64,000 bases of DNA from Micropterix aruncella. Taxonomy: Eukaryota; Arthropoda; Insecta; Lepidoptera; Micropterigidae. Positions 42,008-53,109 of the stretch are shown in pieces (the stretch's first letter is position 1; the number at the start of each line of letters is the position of its first letter). The DNA lies in contig OX155978.1 in the NCBI GenBank assembly GCA_944548615.1, positions 9,180,031-9,244,030 of the forward strand, written 5' to 3'. The notes beneath the pieces are model-generated. The model was not told the DNA's origin and searched no databases. It worked only from the letters and a program-made list of their open reading frames with translations. The translations under genes were made by a program, and so were the position numbers.

Positions 42008-42722
42008 GCAAGTATTATAATAATAATAATAAACTCTTTATTTGCACTTAATAAGTATACAAAAAAGGCGAGCTTATTGCCACATGGCAATGTCTTACAG
42101 CTAACCTAAGCATAGTGGTACATGCGCGCATTGTGAAAATAAAGATTATTACATAACATACAGACAAGTGGAAGAATTTAAGACTAATAATGCCCGAGGA
42201 GAGGAAATTGGGAGAGGAACAGGAGAGAAAGGGAAGAACTGGTTACTTCTTAGAAAGGTAGTAATCCTTAAGGTGAGTCTTAAACGATGGTAAAGAAGGC
42301 GAGTTTCGTATATTTGCTGGGAGATCGTTCCAGAGTCTTGCACCATGGACACAGAAAGAATAGGAATAGAAATCACTATTATGACTCGGAATTTTTAATA
42401 AACTGTCAGAGGCTGACCGAAGTACAAGACCGTGGGAACTTAGTGGTTCAAAAAGCTCCTGGAGATAGGATGGTGTTAGTTGGGTGAGTACACGATATAG
42501 GAGAGCCAGTATATGAACATTTCTTCTTTGGCGTATTGGCAACCACTTTAACTGTGCCCTAAGTATTGATATGAGTGTGAGAAAAATGTTTGTGCTGGTA
42601 ACTCTCCCTAAATTCCAGAGTGAGTTAGGAGAACAGCAAAAAAAAGCCAGCAATCTCGTGTAACAAGAAGATCGAAACAAACAAATTTTGCAATACCACT
42701 CAGGAGATCCGCTTTTGGCCAA
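42008..42722 (-). mobile_element. L2-like LINE 3' portion inside the hAT element
   Basis: 3' end with ggcgagcttattgccacatg gcaatgtcttacagctaacc. The coding part (42243 to ~42580) has W-L-P-I-R-Q-R-R-N-V-H-I-L-A-L-L-Y-R-V-L, P-S-Y-L-Q-E-L-F, I-P-S-H-N-S-D-F-Y-S-Y-S-F, H-G-A-R-L-W-N-D-L-P and a stop after F-K-T-H-L-K-D-Y. The 5' part is out of frame. Confidence 0.78.
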
Positions 42723-43277
42723 TCCAGTTTCTCTTATCTTGCCCCCAAATTTTATAATTGCTTACCACCAAACATTAAAGACATTAAAATTTCATATAAA
42801 TTTAAAAATAGTTTGAGTGCCTACCTCTTAAATTGTACAAATGCAGATATTGAACACCTTATTAAATAATTGAGTTTTTATAATAAAAACATAATAGTAT
42901 ATGTAGTACTATAAACTGATGATTTCTAAATGTAATTTTATTTGAATTTTTGTGAATTTATTTTGTATATTATTAATACATATTAATACTTATTAATACA
43001 TACATAAATATATTTTAATTTTTATCATGTTTTAAAATAAAATAATATTGACAATTTTCATGACATTTTCTTACGAATTTTTATTAGGTAATTAAGATAA
43101 TTCTGTTACGTTAAATATGATTTTGTTTATTTATATAAATATAATATTGTAGATTTCTTGGGATAATTAAAATAAATTGTCTACCTTGGAACAGGCGGCA
43201 GCCTAGTTAGGTTAAGACTTTTGTTTATTGAATGTACTCATAATTTGAACTCAATAAATAATTTGAAATTTGAAAAT
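42716..43277 (+). mobile_element. LINE C-terminus and 3' UTR inside the hAT element
   Basis: The frame F-S-Y-L-A-P-K-F-Y-N-C-L-P-P-N-I-K, then Y-K-F-K-N-S-L-S-A-Y-L-L, ends near 42868. The 3' UTR contains taccttggaacaggcggcag and ends aataaataatttgaaatttg. Confidence 0.68.
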
Positions 43278-43371
43278 TGTAAAGCTAGTTAATATAAGTA
43301 AAATTTAAACAAACATTCATTACTAGTTACCTATTGACAAGGCACTAGCCTCGGCAGGAACTCGGTTCACA

Positions 43372-43728
43372 ATGGAGTTTGTCCATTGTTTTCAATGGAG
43401 GCTGGGGCCCTTTATATCCACAGGGCCCTGGGCTGCAGCCTATAATAGACGGACCATAACCGACATGTCTTTCCTATATGACATCCTTCATGGTTTAATA
43501 GACTGTCCAGCTTTAACTGAGCGAATTTCCTTGAGAGTGCCCCCCAGAAGTACCCGAGTTTCTCGTTTGTTTCACGTGCCCATATGCAATACAAGCCACT
43601 TCAGCAACTCTACTATGATATGGTTACTCAGCTCTTTTAATAACAGGTTTAATGACCTCGACATTTTTTCTCTGGACAGGAAGCCTTTTCTTCACCCAGT
43701 CGAAGAAAAGCTCAGGAACGATAATTAA
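43372..43728 (+). pseudogene. LINE RT C-terminal fragment inside the hAT element
   Basis: From about residue 25: R-R-T-I-T-D-M-S-F-L-Y-D-I-L-H-G-L-I-D-C-P-A-L, R-I-S-L-R-V-P-P-R-S-T-R and N-R-F-N-D-L-D-I-F. It is the RRR..DM.FLYKLLNG..DC..LL..I.+.VP…TR pattern of LINE ORF2 C-termini. The first 25 residues are hAT/junction sequence. Confidence 0.75.
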
Positions 43729-43799
43729 TTTAAATATTTATAAAATACGCACTACTTATTACTTTATTATATACAACGTATTTATGTGTGAATGTATGT

Positions 43800-43949
<150 letters not shown>

Positions 43950-44206
43950 CCATTTCCATTCCCCTATTGTAATTATACATTTAAATTTAGAAATGCTTCT
44001 TTTTCCTTTTTTCTTAAAAAAAGGTTATAAAAATATCTTTTAAATAGGTACTTTATATCATTTGCTAATTTGAAATGTAATAATGGCTATATTAATGTTA
44101 ATTTATAAAATGTTCTTTTATAAAATGAATATGCTGTATACATTTAGCTAATAAAAAATAAAATAAAATAAATAAAATAAAGAGCTCTTATATAGATCTG
44201 CCCCTG

Positions 44207-44271
44207 GTGTACTGCCCAATAGTACTGTACCTCAATTTTCAATCGAGTTACAGTACTATTGGGCAGTACAC
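44207..44271. repeat. Palindrome with 23 bp perfect arms at the hAT insertion site
   Basis: GTGTACTGCCCAATAGTACTGTA-type arm (44207-44229) and its complement (44249-44271) around a 19 nt loop. The hAT target duplication is the first 8 bp of the left arm. Confidence 0.85.
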
Positions 44272-44879
44272 AATGTTATTGTGGCTGGTGATTCAAACTC
44301 TCAGCTTGAATATTTCCCATAATCGATTCGTGCCCTTCATTGTTATGACGGGACTGCTTTGGTCGGTCCGGTCGTCTGCGCCCGCGACCAATACTGTCGA
44401 GTGCGCGTTTATGGCGGTCGTAAAAAAGCGGGAATGTTATGTCTTTCGGGCAGGAAGGCCATAAAATTGGGTGCGCTGCGGCACGGGCGCTGCTCGGCGA
44501 GAAATCGATTGTTTCCACGCCAAATTAAATGAATTGGTTCATCTTTTGTTCCCTTAAGGGGGGAAGTGTGTAGGTGCATGCATTATATCGATGCTGCTCT
44601 AGCGGTCAACAGCAAAATTAATATTTGCTGTCGAACGAAGTTTGTCTAACTAAGACCTTAGCATTAAATTCTATAATCTACTCCCTACAAAATTTAAACT
44701 GCTGGAGGACATAAAATAAAAAAAAAACATCAAGGAGATGCTGATAGGCCACCCTTTCTATAATGTGGCCGAATTTGAGGGCCATGATTTTTCAAATATT
44801 GTGCCCATTTAAATTATTTAGGGGATATATCGTGCCCATTTAAATTACTTAGGGGATATAAAGTAGAGCCTTATTGTTT
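44272..44879. other. No gene; small tandem repeat
   Basis: A moderately GC-rich patch (44330-44500) has no family features. 44797-44860 is a ~32 bp unit (cgtgcccatttaaattactt aggggatata) repeated twice. Confidence 0.45.
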
Positions 44880-45205
44880 GATTATTTTGTATGGTCTTAT
44901 ATCTGTACTTTTAGTTTAAAATGCATTAGGTAGATTTAATTTGATTATTTTACTGACAATTTGAATATTACGATGAATAATTTCACTACGTATCTTTTCG
45001 AATTAATAACTACTTCAAATACTAGGCTTCTATTTTGATAATTTATATTTATAGTTTGACAATCTAGTAGATAATTCTTGACTACCTATGTATGTTCAGT
45101 AAAGAGTAGTAACGAAACCTACTACCTAACCTAATTATTTTGACACGTCCAAGAGTGGTCTTTAGCTGTCAATTGGACACGACGAAAATGTAATGTAATG
45201 TAATG
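44880..45205 (+). mobile_element. Retroposon with (TAATG)n tail
   Basis: Ends aattggacacgacgaaaatg followed by three TAATG units. It is the plus-strand relative of the nested retroposon at 33806-34214 (shared gacacgtccaagagtggtct). Confidence 0.65.
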
Positions 45206-45443
45206 ACTACTGAATGTCCAATGAAGACTTTATAAAAACGTATTTAATATTAAAGTTAGTAAACGTCGTACATTAGCTGGACATTTCGAAGCACTTGGCT
45301 TGTCTTCAGCTTCAAGAAGAATACTCGTAGGTAATACAAAACACATGACCTACAGCATAGACTCCCGACAGCGACCAACGCCCAACCTTATTTTGCAGTC
45401 ACTTAAACAAAAATAAAAGAGGCAACCTCGGAATAAGAGATAA

Positions 45444-45659
45444 TAAGCTGGATACTCGTATACACCTTTATTTCGGCGTTTTAAAAGTTGTGCCTCAAAA
45501 GTTTCACAAAATCTCGTAACTGCGTCGTAAGTTATTAAAGGTCAAAAGTCACAAAAATCGTTGACCTTTAATAACTTACGACGCAGACACGAGATTTTAG
45601 GAGACTTTGAGACATCTTTTAGATCGCCAGAACGAAGGTGTATACGAGTTTCCACCTTA
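45444..45659. mobile_element. Fold-back element, 216 bp
   Basis: Arms of about 100 bp around gtcacaaaaatcg. The inner part is perfect over ctgcgtcgtaagttattaaa ggtcaa and its complement. The outer part (actcgtatacacct) is imperfect. No coding. Confidence 0.8.
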
Positions 45660-46253
45660 TTACCTCTCATGAGATCCGAGGTGAAAACCCTAATATGACT
45701 GGACTATATATTAAATCTTGAAGAAGATATCCTGTATATGTTAATTTTTTATTTTATTTATTTATTTTAAATAACATGATATACAGACGAATGCCTATGA
45801 TATTCGGTATACAGTACAATAAAACGTGCAGGAAAACAAGTTGAACCCATAGCCGTTGGCTCATCGCATACCTAACTGAGCAAGAACGCCCGTATCTAGG
45901 GATGCTGATATTTGACTTAGCATATTCCGAGCTGATATGTATGACGTTCGGTTATATAATTATTATTGGAACAAAGTTCAAAACATTCATTCTTGCATAA
46001 TATAAATACACAAGCACAAAGAGTTATACCAACATACAAAAAAAAAAAAATATATAGTAGTAAGAAATTATTATTAAACCCAACACCAATATATAGTAAT
46101 ACATAAATACAATAAATACATATTTAAAATAAATATACATACTAATATAAAATACTAATATACACAAAAAGTACACAAATAAATTAAATTGAAATACCTC
46201 TAGTCTTAAACCTCACATATAGGTACGTCTATTATATTTATAAATAATAAAAT
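45660..46253. other. AT-rich, no gene
   Basis: 45742-45780 has an A/T run that could be a minus-strand LINE tail. The remainder is low-complexity. Confidence 0.4.
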
Positions 46254-46834
46254 AAAATACGTGTGGCACTCGGGGACTGCCGCGGTAAAGCTATTGCATA
46301 ACATTTTTAATAACTTATGCAATTATAATTATTATTATTATTATTTTTTTCTGATATCAGATAACTGCGGTCTATCGGAAAACGTTGAAATTATTCCGAA
46401 TCATCTGCGGCTTCGGAATAATTTAAACGTCTTCCGATAGAGTGCCGCGCACGATTTTTTTATTCGGTAAAGCAAAAACACGGATTATTAAAAAAATCGT
46501 AGATAAAAAGATAGATAATTAAATTATCTTTAAAATGGTGCAGGTTTCATAATAATACGCCAGATAGTATTTGCGTTGTAGTCGTTTTTGTGTTCGGTTA
46601 GACCTAATTTCACAAATTAATTACACTATGTAATATAAACAAAATCTAAAATATTCAAAGCTAAGAATATTAGGAAAATGTTCTTGTTTAACATATATTT
46701 TTTTCGAATCGTAAGCAGTACTCTTTTAGACGTAATTATCAGTTTAAAATCATTAATTTTCGTTTAGAAATTTCTTCATTCGGTCGCCGCGCTGGCCTAG
46801 GCCCGCGATAAAAGCTATGCAATAGCTTAAAAAA
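46254..46834. mobile_element. TIR element (MITE-like), copy 2
   Basis: Second copy of 6064-6657. Left end TAAAGCTATTGCATAAC (two changes from the other copy), right end GCTATGCAATAGCTTAA. Carries the same internal inverted repeat. Confidence 0.72.
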
Positions 46835-46873
46835 AGAAAATCTAAGCATTTGATTTTTATTTATTAATTTTAC

Positions 46874-47104
46874 CTAATCAAAAATTCTGTGAAATTCCGT
46901 TTTATCATAGAGTGGTCCTTTAACAATCAAGCAATTTTTTATTGCTTTTTTAAATGCTACCATGTTAACTAAATTTTGTATCGTAATTTCTATATTATTA
47001 TAGAGCCTTGGAGCTAAGTATTTAAAGTATCTTTGTGCGAATGAAGTTCTCACACGCGGTACCAAAAACTGCCCCACCCCAGAACTTTTTACTTGTTGGT
47101 CCAT
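46874..47104 (-). pseudogene. LINE ORF2 C-terminal tail
   Basis: 76 codons: P-R-V-R-T-S-F-A-Q-R-Y-F-K-Y-L-A-P-R-L-Y-N, then F-K-K-A-I-K-N-C-L. Same block as 332-592 but a diverged family. Confidence 0.7.
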
Positions 47105-47154
47105 AGGCTGTAAGTTGCAATAATAGACGTCGAAGACTATCGCGGTTGTTTAAC

Positions 47155-47339
47155 ATTATAAATAGGATAGAAAACGAATTTACCGCGTGAAATTTGTAGC
47201 ACCCGACGTTTCGGTGACGTTGCAGCCGCCGTTGTCCAGGGTAGACTGTCTACCCTGGACAATGGCGGCTGCAACTTCACCGAAACGTCGGGTGCTACAA
47301 ATTTCACGCGGTAAATTCGTTTTCTATCCTATTTATAAT
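47155..47339. mobile_element. Fold-back element F1, compact near-perfect palindrome
   Basis: 185 bp: two 91 bp arms (47155-47245 and 47249-47339) around a 3 nt centre. Only about two mismatches separate the arms. Contains cacccgacgtttcggtgacg and ataggatagaaaacgaattt. Other copies: 10095 (solo arm) and 33770-34592 (expanded). Confidence 0.9.
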
Positions 47340-47356
47340 AATAGACGTGTTAATGC

Positions 47357-47865
47357 CATCAAATGACATAATCTAGGAATTCAGATCGATCTTCATCTCC
47401 GTTGGAATGTACATAATAATTGGACTGTACATTATATCACAAACCGGCACCAAGCTGTAGCGGTTGGTGGCTTCAGGTCTAACTTCGCGACAGTCCCTTC
47501 TGGAGTTCCGCAGGGCTCTCACTTGGATCCTTTGCTATTTAACGCTTATATATTTGACATTGGACTATGCTTCACAAGAGGACATTATATATTATACGCG
47601 GATGATCCTAATGTTTATGCTCAAGTGGATAGCATGACCGATTGTCTCCATATTCAGACAGATATTGACCGACTCTTTGATTATTGCGTGAAAAATAAGC
47701 TCACTTTAAATGCTACTAAATGCATTACATTCAGTCGCAAAAGAGAAAGCATCAATTTCAAATACCTTGTAAATGGTGAATATATCCCCGAAGTTCAGTG
47801 CATTCGAGATTTTGGGGTACAACTGCAAAACTCTTATGCACCGCTTGATGACCACATATAACAGT
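47357..47865 (+). pseudogene. LINE RT polymerase fragment, internally rearranged
   Basis: From ~47480 the frame reads A-T-V-P-S-G-V-P-Q-G-S-H-L-D-P-L-L-F-N (motif B, with D where G is usual), then Y-I-L-Y-A-D-D-P-N-V-Y (motif C), N-K-L-T-L-N-A-T-K and I-R-D-F-G-V-Q-L. Ahead of it, 47370-47420 reads L-G-I-Q-I-D-L-H-L-R-W-N, a segment that normally lies after the YADD box. The order is therefore scrambled. The continuation is probably at 49085. Confidence 0.75.
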
Positions 47866-48049
47866 CGATTAGTAGATGTCGACATTTTTCACTTAAACCA
47901 ACCTAAATTCTGCGAGGCTGTCCTTAGCTCACTAGGCGTCTAGGAAGTGAGTATGTAATATAAACATATATACAAATTGTTTCAAAACACACAGAGCGAA
48001 AATGAGAATATCAGAGACTATAATTTGAATACCTATATTCTATCCTACA

Positions 48050-48880
48050 TATATTCCATTCCTCTCCTTTCCTATTTATTTATTTATTAAAGAATTAATT
48101 ACTATAAAACATTGATTTGCTTACAGAAATGACAGGAACCGAATGGCAAAACCTTAACCTTTTGCTTATTTGATTCTGTCACCCAACTGGGACTAGCCCG
48201 TTCTAGGGTGGACAGGACTCTAATATTACAATCAAGTTTGCTTGATTGCTTGATTGTACAGATGTACACGTTTTAGTAAAAAGCTAATAACACTAAATTG
48301 CCCTAAAATTTGGTATTAAAAAAATAATAATAATAGTAATAAAAATAAATATTAAAAGATAATATAATAATTAAAATGCAATTGCATTATATAATCGGCA
48401 ATAATATAAAATTCGATTAAATAATATAAGTAAAATTATATGTGAGAAAAAAAGAAGCAGTCATTAATATTTAATATATGTTATGTAATAAAGGATTTAA
48501 TATGAAAATATCTAGTCAAAAAAAGTACAATTCATTGTCAAAATAATATACATATAACAACAAAGTCAAATATTTTTGGTAGTTAGTTCAATGTTAAAAT
48601 ATATTCAACATACATGTTTAAAAATATGTTTAAATTTGTGCACCTAAGTTTTATTAAACTATTATTTCTAACATTTGATGTATGGTTAGTCTGTCATGAT
48701 TCGATAACCATTTATTTAATTTATTTTTGAATTCCCTAAATGTCAAATTCATTTTTATTTCCATATTGATCAAATTGTAAAATCTCGACGCAATGAAAGA
48801 GTAATGTCTTTGTCCAAATGATGTTTTCATTCTGGGTATTATAAGGCTATTTTGTATAACTTGTCTATAGCCTTAAGAGG
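48050..48880 (-). mobile_element. LINE 3' portion, minus strand (SFGQRHYSF family)
   Basis: The minus strand encodes P-R-M-K-T-S-F-G-Q-R-H-Y-S-F-I-A-S-R-F-Y-N and N-K-L-N-K-W-L near 48650-48840. The 3' UTR, with cccagttgggtgacagaatc on the minus strand, ends in (AATA)n at 48070-48090. It is inserted between two halves of the plus-strand LINE (47865 and 49085). Confidence 0.72.
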
Positions 48881-49084
48881 CCTTATCCTTGCAATAGTTC
48901 GATATTAATTTAATTTAATTTAGTGCAATGAAATTTTTGATTTACCTTATAAGAAAATAATGTAGGAAACAATTAATCGGCCAGCGAAACACTGTATTAA
49001 GATAACTAGTTATACTTAATGAAGCGCTGTATGTTTCCCGAAAATTAAAATAAATAATAAAATTAATAATAAATGATCAAGTAA
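48881..49084. other. AT-rich spacer
   Basis: No features recognised. The word ccttaagaggc occurs at 48871 and 49131, possibly the break point of the LINE insertion. Confidence 0.35.
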
Positions 49085-49735
49085 CTTTACTTACTTTACA
49101 GCAAGAAACTTTATGCCGGTTTTCATAGCCTTAAGAGGCTACAAAACTTCCTGCCCTTAAGCACTCGCCAAACTCTGGCACAGTCCTTGCTACTCCCGTT
49201 ATTTGACTACGCGGATATATGCTACCTCGATGCCCACGAAGTTCTCCTGGACAAATTAGAGCGGCTCCAGAATGTCTGTGATCGATATGTGTACGGGCTC
49301 AAAAAATACGACCATGTTTCAGAGTTCCGTACTAAACTAAATTGGCTCAAGATACGCGCACGTAGAGACCTGCATATTCTCTGCCTATTGCAGAAAATAC
49401 TCAATAATTCACTTATTCCGTCGTACCCAAAAATCCGAATTCCGGGTGTTATCTTCCCACGGGCTGCCATTACGGTCTCAGCCAACGAATACTCTATGTA
49501 TACCTCAGCATCACACAGCTTTCTTCACCTATTCCTTTGCTGTATATGCCGCAAGATTATGGAATAACCTGCCTTCCAATATACGGGATACCGTTAGTTC
49601 GAGTGCGTTTCGCTCCCGGCTGAAGTATGCATGTATTGTATTGTACACATGTCTTTATGTATTGTATGCATATATGTATGTGTATGTGTATGTATGTGTA
49701 TCTATATGTATTCTTTGAAGTCAATAAAAAAATTT
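49085..49735 (+). pseudogene. L2-like LINE RT C-terminus and 3' end
   Basis: Frame: L-L-L-P-L-F-D-Y-A-D-I-C-Y-L-D, L-E-R-L-Q-N-V-C-D-R-Y-V-Y-G-L-K-K-Y-D-H-V, L-N-W-L-K-I-R-A-R-R-D-L-H-I-L, P-S-Y. Then after a frameshift near 49440: H-G-L-P-L-R-S, I-P-Q-H-H-T-A-F-F-T-Y-S-F-A-V-Y-A-A-R-L-W-N-N-L-P. The 3' end is a (TATG)-rich stretch and gtcaataaaaaaatttaaaa. Confidence 0.82.
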
Positions 49736-49892
49736 AAAAAAATGTTCTGCCACGAACAAACGTAATTACTACCTGCTGGTTGGCTGGAGGATATTGCTGT
49801 TTATGGCCAATAAAGGAGTTGTGGGCAATAAAGAATTTTTATTATTATTATTATTATTATTGAATAATAATAATAATAATAGGGAGGGAGCA

Positions 49893-50287
49893 GAAATACA
49901 GCTAATAACCAGGAAGAACGTAACAAATTACTCGAGAAAAATCCTCGCTCTGTCGTCGTAAAATTCTTCAATAATCTACAGCGTAATGCATTTCTTCGTT
50001 CAGCTATGCAATTTAACCGGAATTGTAAAAGTAACTCGGATAAATTAAACACGCACCACTTGAATCTAGCAGATGAGCCAAAACCAATCTTTATATCAGA
50101 ACATCTTACGCAAAAAGCTAAGTATTTATTAATGCAAGCAAAGAAATTTTCCAAATTCAATAAATTTCAATACTGTTGGGTTAAAAGTGGAAAAATATTT
50201 CTTAAAAAACAGGAAAAATCCAAAGTATTCACAATTACAAGTGAGGATGTTTTGTCCAAGATTATCGCAAACAATGACAGTATCTGA
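49893..50287 (+). pseudogene. LINE ORF1 (gag-like) C-terminal fragment
   Basis: Open over about 130 codons if read from before the listed Met: R-S-V-V-V-K-F, R-N-A-F-L-R-S-A, then P-I-F-I-S-E-H-L-T-Q-K-A-K-Y-L-L-M-Q-A-K, F-Q-Y-C-W-V-K-S-G-K-I-F-L-K-K and S-E-D-V-L-S. This I.I.EHLT…K.L…A+…Y.WV+.GKIF.+K pattern is the C-terminal domain of CR1/jockey LINE ORF1 proteins, usually annotated as zinc-finger DNA-binding protein in insects. It is a nucleic-acid-binding structural partner of ORF2 RNA. The N-terminal coiled-coil is missing. Confidence 0.75.
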
Positions 50288-50869
50288 GATAATTTTACTA
50301 CTAAATTGTAATATATTACTATGGTCGCATACAAAAAACCAATTTAAACTCATATTATTATTATATTGTTTAGGGAGGCTACGAAAAATTACATACATAC
50401 ATACCCAGTCTGGTAGTTTGTTGCATTTACATTTAGCTCAACGCCGAAAAACGAGAATTTAAAAATCTGCGAATCAAACAAATCAAACAGACAATACAAA
50501 ACGACAGTTTTGCAAAGTCATTCGACTAATAAGCATCAAAACGAAAGAGAATGTTTTAAATTTGCATTACGACTAAATTGACTATATTAATGTCGTAAAA
50601 TTACAAATACATACAGATATATCGGGCGATTCTTAGTAAGAGTCCATAGGTCACAATTTGCACGAATCATGCAAACGTAGTAAATTTGTTTCGTTTTAAA
50701 AATGGGCGATTTTTGTTTGGTCAACAACAAATGCATGAAAATAAGCATACCATGTATTCAACTTTTACTATATTGCCAACCCTGAAATTTGTAGAATTTA
50801 AGACAGTAAAATATGCATAAACCTATTCACAGAGAGGTCCACTTTGAATTAACTGCTTATCTAGCTACT
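50288..50869. other. No recognisable gene
   Basis: AT-rich. Frames of ~90 codons at 50129-50462 on both strands are extensions or shadows of the ORF1 fragment. Confidence 0.4.
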
Positions 50870-51050
50870 TTATTTTCTATTTAGTTATTTATTTAGGAAT
50901 TACTTAATATAAAACATTGTTTCTATTACAAAGATAACAGGAACCGAATGGCAAAACCTTAACTTTTTGCTTATTTGATTCTGTCACCCAACTGGAACTA
51001 GCCCGTTTTAAGGTGGACAGCAAACTTATATTGCATACATACTTATACTT
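50870..51050 (-). mobile_element. LINE 3' end, minus (same family as 48050)
   Basis: gataacaggaaccgaatggc … tctgtcacccaactggaact matches 48128-48200. The (AATA)-type terminus lies at 50880-50897. Confidence 0.7.
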
Positions 51051-51510
51051 ATATTGCAGCTATATAATAAATCGGCGTATTCATTTGGCAGCATTGCTTC
51101 GAACATGATTCGGAATAAGTTCCCAAGAACTTCAGCAGGACACGAGAGATCACATAGAAACATTGTTGCGGGAGAATGTTCAAAACATTTTTTTTCTATA
51201 TTAATACTACCTTTACTGTTAAGTTAATTACTGAATTATATTTCTCCATTTTTGAATGTTGGTGAGAAATAAAATAATAATGTCAGTTATTACTTTATTT
51301 TGAGTATTAATACAAAAAAATACCACAATACAAATGTACCATTTTTTCCATATCTACATATTTGAATTAAAGATTTCCACAAATGGCTCTCATGGCTCTC
51401 CTAAGATTATAATATCATGTGAAAAGGTAATATTAGACAAAATTTTAACAACAAAAAAAAAACGACTCCATTTTTTAAAATATATGTGCAGCATCCATGC
51501 CATGGTAATA
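51051..51510. other. No recognisable gene
   Basis: AT-rich, nothing supported. Confidence 0.4.
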
Positions 51511-51838
51511 CTTAGAACGAGCTATCATAATTGAATGCGTATACAAAATTGTGTGTCTGTGCTGTTGGTTGTTGAGGAGTTCCCTCCTTGGAAGCCAACC
51601 CTGGGTGCCGCAGTCCTGTCTTGGTGAAACTTAGAACGGGCTGCCATAATTTAATCCATATATAAAATGTCGTTTCTGTGCTGTTGATCGTTGAAGAGTC
51701 CCCTCGTCGGGAGCCAACCCTGGGCGCAGCAGCTTCGTCGTGGTAAAACTTAGAACGGGTTATCATAACTGAATGGGTACATAAAATTTCGTGTCTGTGC
51801 TGTTGACCGTTGAGGAGTCCCCTCGTCGGGAGCCACCC
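51511..51838. repeat. 119 bp tandem repeat, ~2.8 units
   Basis: Units start cttagaacg at 51511, 51630 and 51749. Each includes gtctgtgctgttg and gagccaaccctggg. A further degenerate piece (gaggagttccctcaattcgt) lies at 51929-51950. The 84-codon minus-strand frame is a translation of the repeat. Confidence 0.85.
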
Positions 51839-52135
51839 AGGATGTAGAATCAGGTCAAGCTTATCATAGAAAAATGCATTGTCATCGGAATCGAACCAAC
51901 ATGTACATTTTCAACTTCATTTGATTATATTTGAGGAGTTCCCTCAATTCGTCATGGATCCCAGGTTGACTGGATAAAGAAATAAAGAAATAAGTGACTG
52001 TAAGATATCGCTATAGCGATAAGTCCGCCATTTGTGCATAAATTATCTTTTTCTATAAAACCAGTGTAATATTCATAAAGTAATGTTTTTATACCACAAT
52101 AAAGTTATTCTATTCTATTCTATTCTATCCCATCA
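51839..52135 (+). mobile_element. Probable LINE/SINE 3' end with (TATTC)n tail
   Basis: Ends ccacaataaagttattctat then further TATTC units (52100-52130). The region 52130-52165 (cccatcatcagaacaggatc) belongs to another unnamed repeat. Confidence 0.45.
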
Positions 52136-52424
52136 TCAGAACAGGATCCCATCCAGGAGTATATCTATTCAAATAGTCGTAAAAAAGAATTTTCCAAATC
52201 GGTTCATAAATGGCAGAGTTCTGAGGTACACAAACATTAAAAAAAAGATAGAACCGAATTGATAACCTCCATTGATGCCACGCATTCTATTGTTAAGTAG
52301 TCTGACTATTTGTTTCGGGTTCTTTGTAGCAATTGCAATTGCAGGAGTATCCCGTGACACGCACTGCGAACCATACTGACTTTTACGTCTCAATATATTT
52401 TACAATGTCTACTATATGCTAAAT

Positions 52425-52648
52425 CAAATATTAACGAACAAGAGGTAAACGGGAATATGCACTCCCACAATACACGCAGACGTGATCACGTTATCCTGCC
52501 TAAAGTACGCCTTACACAAACACAAAAGTCCTTTGGATATTTGAGCTATAAGCTCTTTAACCAGCTACCACTCTCCACAAGACACACACATGCTTTCTAT
52601 AAGCTGGGTGATTTTTTTGAGCATGCCAATTCCTTCAAATGGGAATAA
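52425..52648 (+). pseudogene. LINE RT C-terminal end
   Basis: G-N-M-H-S-H-N-T-R-R-R-D-H-V-I-L-P-K-V-R-L, T-Q-T-Q-K-S-F-G-Y-L-S-Y-K-L-F-N-Q-L-P, and a stop after H-A-N-S-F-K-W-E. Same family as 8037-8180. The whole 3' UTR follows. Confidence 0.8.
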
Positions 52649-53109
52649 CATTAATATGTAACTTTCAGGTACCTCATTTTAGTTCTTATTGTTCAATAAT
52701 AATATTATGAATTTAATATTTAATATGTAGACTACAATGTGTAATGTAACATACCTGATCATATACATACGTTGTTTTTTCCAATTTTGTTTTGATACTA
52801 CCTATTGTGTGATTATTTTTTGTATAAAGTGCTTGATGACTATTAATATTCTTATAATAATTATCTATTTTATATGTATACTCATGTACATGGATTCAGC
52901 TCTATTTTTTTAAAATTTTATTTGTCTGCCGTGTAAAGCCGACTTTAGTCAACGCTATTGTCGAATTAATATTTATGCTTTAATCGTTTTATATCTACAT
53001 TTAAACTGACGAATTCTAATATGCGATAATTAGCTTTAATTCATAATTCATCCTTTTATTGTATATTCTGAATAAATAAATTCAATACTGAATACTGAAT
53101 ACTGAATAC
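52649..53109 (+). mobile_element. LINE 3' UTR with (TGAATAC)n tail, uninterrupted copy
   Basis: Co-linear with 8643-8802 plus 9324-9530. It shows the empty target site of the TIR element and ends in about four TGAATAC units. Confidence 0.85.
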
